Below are positions 62,596 through 64,000 of a stretch of 64,000 bases of DNA, one piece after another. Numbering within the stretch: the first letter of the stretch is position 1; each line of letters starts with the position of its first letter. Under the pieces are notes generated by a model, which saw nothing but the letters and a program-made list of their open reading frames with translations, did not search any database and was not told where the DNA came from. The DNA lies in assembly GCF_005116455.1 (NCBI RefSeq), contig NZ_SWBP01000001.1:744001-808000 (forward strand), read 5' to 3'. The position numbers and the translations under genes were made by a program. Source of the stretch: Pedobacter cryophilus. GTDB lineage: Bacteria > Bacteroidota > Bacteroidia > Sphingobacteriales > Sphingobacteriaceae.

Positions 62596-63345
62596 ATGAC
62601 CAATTTAGTGGTTGATATTGGCAATTCTTTCACAAAAATTGCAGTTTTTGATCAGGATCATATCGTTTTTTCTGATCATTTATCAACACTAGAAAAGGTA
62701 AAACTTCATCAAATAAAAGAAGACTTTAAGGTTAGCAATCTTATTATTTCATCAGTAAAAAAAGAGATTGCTTTTGATGAAGCAGATTTAAAAAAGCATT
62801 TCAACTACATCCGGTTTGATCATTTTACACCAACGCCAGTTAAAAACAAATACAAAAGTCTCGAGACTTTAGGTTTAGACAGGCTGGCCGCTGTAATTGG
62901 AGCAAAACATATTTTTCCGGCGCAACAGGTATTAGTCATAGATGCAGGCACTTGTATTACGTATGATACTATTAATGATGCCGGAGAATATAATGGAGGA
63001 AGCATTTCGCCGGGTATAAAAATGAGATTTGAAGCCATGCATCATTTTACATCAAAACTACCTTTAGTAAATTTTGATCAGAATTTTGATAAAGCTTATG
63101 GCGATAATAGCAAAGACGCTATGCTTTCGGGTGCTATAAATGGCGTATTGTTTGAAGTTGAAGGTTTTATTCATCAACAATTAAAGAAACATCCCCAATC
63201 AAAAATTATACTTTGTGGTGGTGATTCAGCGTTTTTTGATTCCAGATTTAAAAGTAGCATCTTTGCCCACCTAATTTTGCATGAACCAAATTTGGTTCTT
63301 ATTGGTTTAAACACCGTTTTTAATTATCAGCATGATCATAAATAA
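62596..63345 (+). CDS. coaX: type III pantothenate kinase CoaX
   Basis: A 249-residue ASKHA-fold kinase making 4'-phosphopantothenate, the first step of coenzyme A synthesis. MTNLVVDIGNSFTKIAVFD is the phosphate-1 loop; SLETLGLDRLAAVIGAKHIF is the pantothenate-site motif; VLVIDAGTCITYDTI and YNGGSISPGIKMRFEAMH complete the signature. It directly follows purQ, and the next gene begins within its last codons. Confidence 0.96.
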   Translation: MTNLVVDIGNSFTKIAVFDQDHIVFSDHLSTLEKVKLHQIKEDFKVSNLIISSVKKEIAFDEADLKKHFNYIRFDHFTPTPVKNKYKSLETLGLDRLAAVIGAKHIFPAQQVLVIDAGTCITYDTINDAGEYNGGSISPGIKMRFEAMHHFTSKLPLVNFDQNFDKAYGDNSKDAMLSGAINGVLFEVEGFIHQQLKKHPQSKIILCGGDSAFFDSRFKSSIFAHLILHEPNLVLIGLNTVFNYQHDHK

Positions 63346-64000
63346 GAAATATATACTGGCATTTTCATCTTTAGTGATGCTGGTTTCTATCGCCAACGCA
63401 CAATCTACTACCAATTCTCCTTATTCTAAATTTGGCGTTGGGAATATAAGAGGAAGCTATTTACCACAAAATAGAGCCATGGGGAATTTGGCTTTTGGTA
63501 TTAGCAGCATGGGCGCTTACAACAATATTAATGTTTCTAACCCGGCTTCTTACTCCCAAATTAGATTAACAACCTTTGATGTTGGCGCTTATACTAACTT
63601 ACAAAGTTTAAAAAAAGGTAGTATTTCAGAAAAAAACTTTAATGCAGCTTTAGATCATTTTATGCTTGCGGTACCGGTTACTAAAAAATCTGCGGTAAGC
63701 TTTGGTTTATTACCTTATAGTAATTTAGGGTATCAGTTTACAAACAATGGTTTGGTTGATACATTTTCTGTAGAACAAATTTATGGCGGCGAAGGCGGTT
63801 TGTCTAAAGCTTATTTAGGTTACGGACTTGCTTTAGGAAAGAATTTAAGTATTGGTGTAAACATGAGTTATATTTTTGGTAACCTAAAAGAAACCAGATC
63901 AACCGAGTTTTCAAAATATAATGGTTTCTTAAATACTAGAACAGAAAATAACAATAGTGTTGGAGGCTTAAATTTTGATTTTGGGGCTCAATATATTGCG
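63332..64000 (+). CDS. outer membrane beta-barrel protein (3' part missing)
   Basis: The frame opens at ATG 63332, overlapping the coaX end by 14 bases, and runs to the window edge (223 codons). A signal peptide (IINKKYILAFSSLVMLVSIANAQ) is followed by STTNSPYSKFGVGNIRGSYL, FGISSMGAYNNINVSNPASY and alternating strands (SVSFGLLPYSNLGYQF-like) of an OmpP1/FadL-type or PorV-like barrel. In this lineage a related gene follows coaX. Function unknown. The coupling to coaX suggests cotranscription. Confidence 0.75.
   Translation, partial: MIINKKYILAFSSLVMLVSIANAQSTTNSPYSKFGVGNIRGSYLPQNRAMGNLAFGISSMGAYNNINVSNPASYSQIRLTTFDVGAYTNLQSLKKGSISEKNFNAALDHFMLAVPVTKKSAVSFGLLPYSNLGYQFTNNGLVDTFSVEQIYGGEGGLSKAYLGYGLALGKNLSIGVNMSYIFGNLKETRSTEFSKYNGFLNTRTENNNSVGGLNFDFGAQYIA

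Overview
The window looks like chromosomal DNA of a Bacteroidota bacterium, most probably class Sphingobacteriia (Pedobacter-like). The evidence is low GC content, a SusC/SusD pair, a type IX secretion (T9SS) C-terminal sorting domain, lineage families such as DUF4175, DUF4834 and DUF6427, almost no Shine-Dalgarno sequences, and Bacteroidota-type promoters (TTTG-N19-TAnnTTTG, seen complete before efp). No tRNA, rRNA, CRISPR array or prophage was recognised.

Layout: 1-2.1 kb holds a truncated DACNV-like protein, a MaoC hydratase and thiL. At 2.1-6.8 kb lie a T9SS cargo protein with fourteen 50-residue repeats and an S41 peptidase. At 6.8-10.4 kb, nadA and nadB are divergent (NAD synthesis), followed by a gamma-carbonic anhydrase. 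At 10.5-17.8 kb come an Ig-like lipoprotein, mnmG, a small membrane protein, an ABC-F ATPase, a Rossmann protein and a pirin; two perfect ParB-binding parS sites sit beside mnmG. At 17.9-23.6 kb are an orphan RhuM gene and a ybeY / anti-sigma-like ATPase / DUF4175 operon. At 23.8-27.7 kb are egtD-egtB (ergothioneine or a related thiol), alkB and a DUF1028 protein. At 27.8-33.1 kb are sdhCAB and an HtrA/DegP protease. At 33.3-46.5 kb are dapF, an archaeal-type S-adenosylmethionine synthetase, a TonB-receptor/CBM9-like pair, an M50 protease, an MgtC-like protein, a GIY-YIG protein, efp and uvrB.

From 46.8 kb to the end every gene is on the plus strand. A SusC-SusD-metallophosphoesterase-glycerophosphodiesterase operon (46.9-54.0 kb) looks like an outer-membrane uptake and cleavage system for a phosphodiester rather than a glycan. 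It is followed by a polysaccharide deacetylase, a REP-associated tyrosine transposase with its palindromes, upp, a frameshifted four-helix-bundle gene between AACTG-type repeats, yjjG, a DinB protein, an LpxH-like phosphatase, a glycosyltransferase, a DUF6427 membrane protein, purQ, coaX and a truncated outer-membrane protein.

The main non-coding signals are: (1) parS sites; (2) a dispersed intergenic element present in four clear copies and one doubtful one; (3) REP palindromes around the transposase; (4) a 99-bp tandem intergenic repeat reaching into the end of the peptidase gene; (5) decamer-like repeats between sdhA and sdhB; (6) several strong hairpin terminators. No single novel system was proven. 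The best candidates for new biology are the SusCD-phosphodiesterase operon with its TTAACA direct repeats, the dispersed element family, and the recent homogenisation of the T9SS repeat protein.
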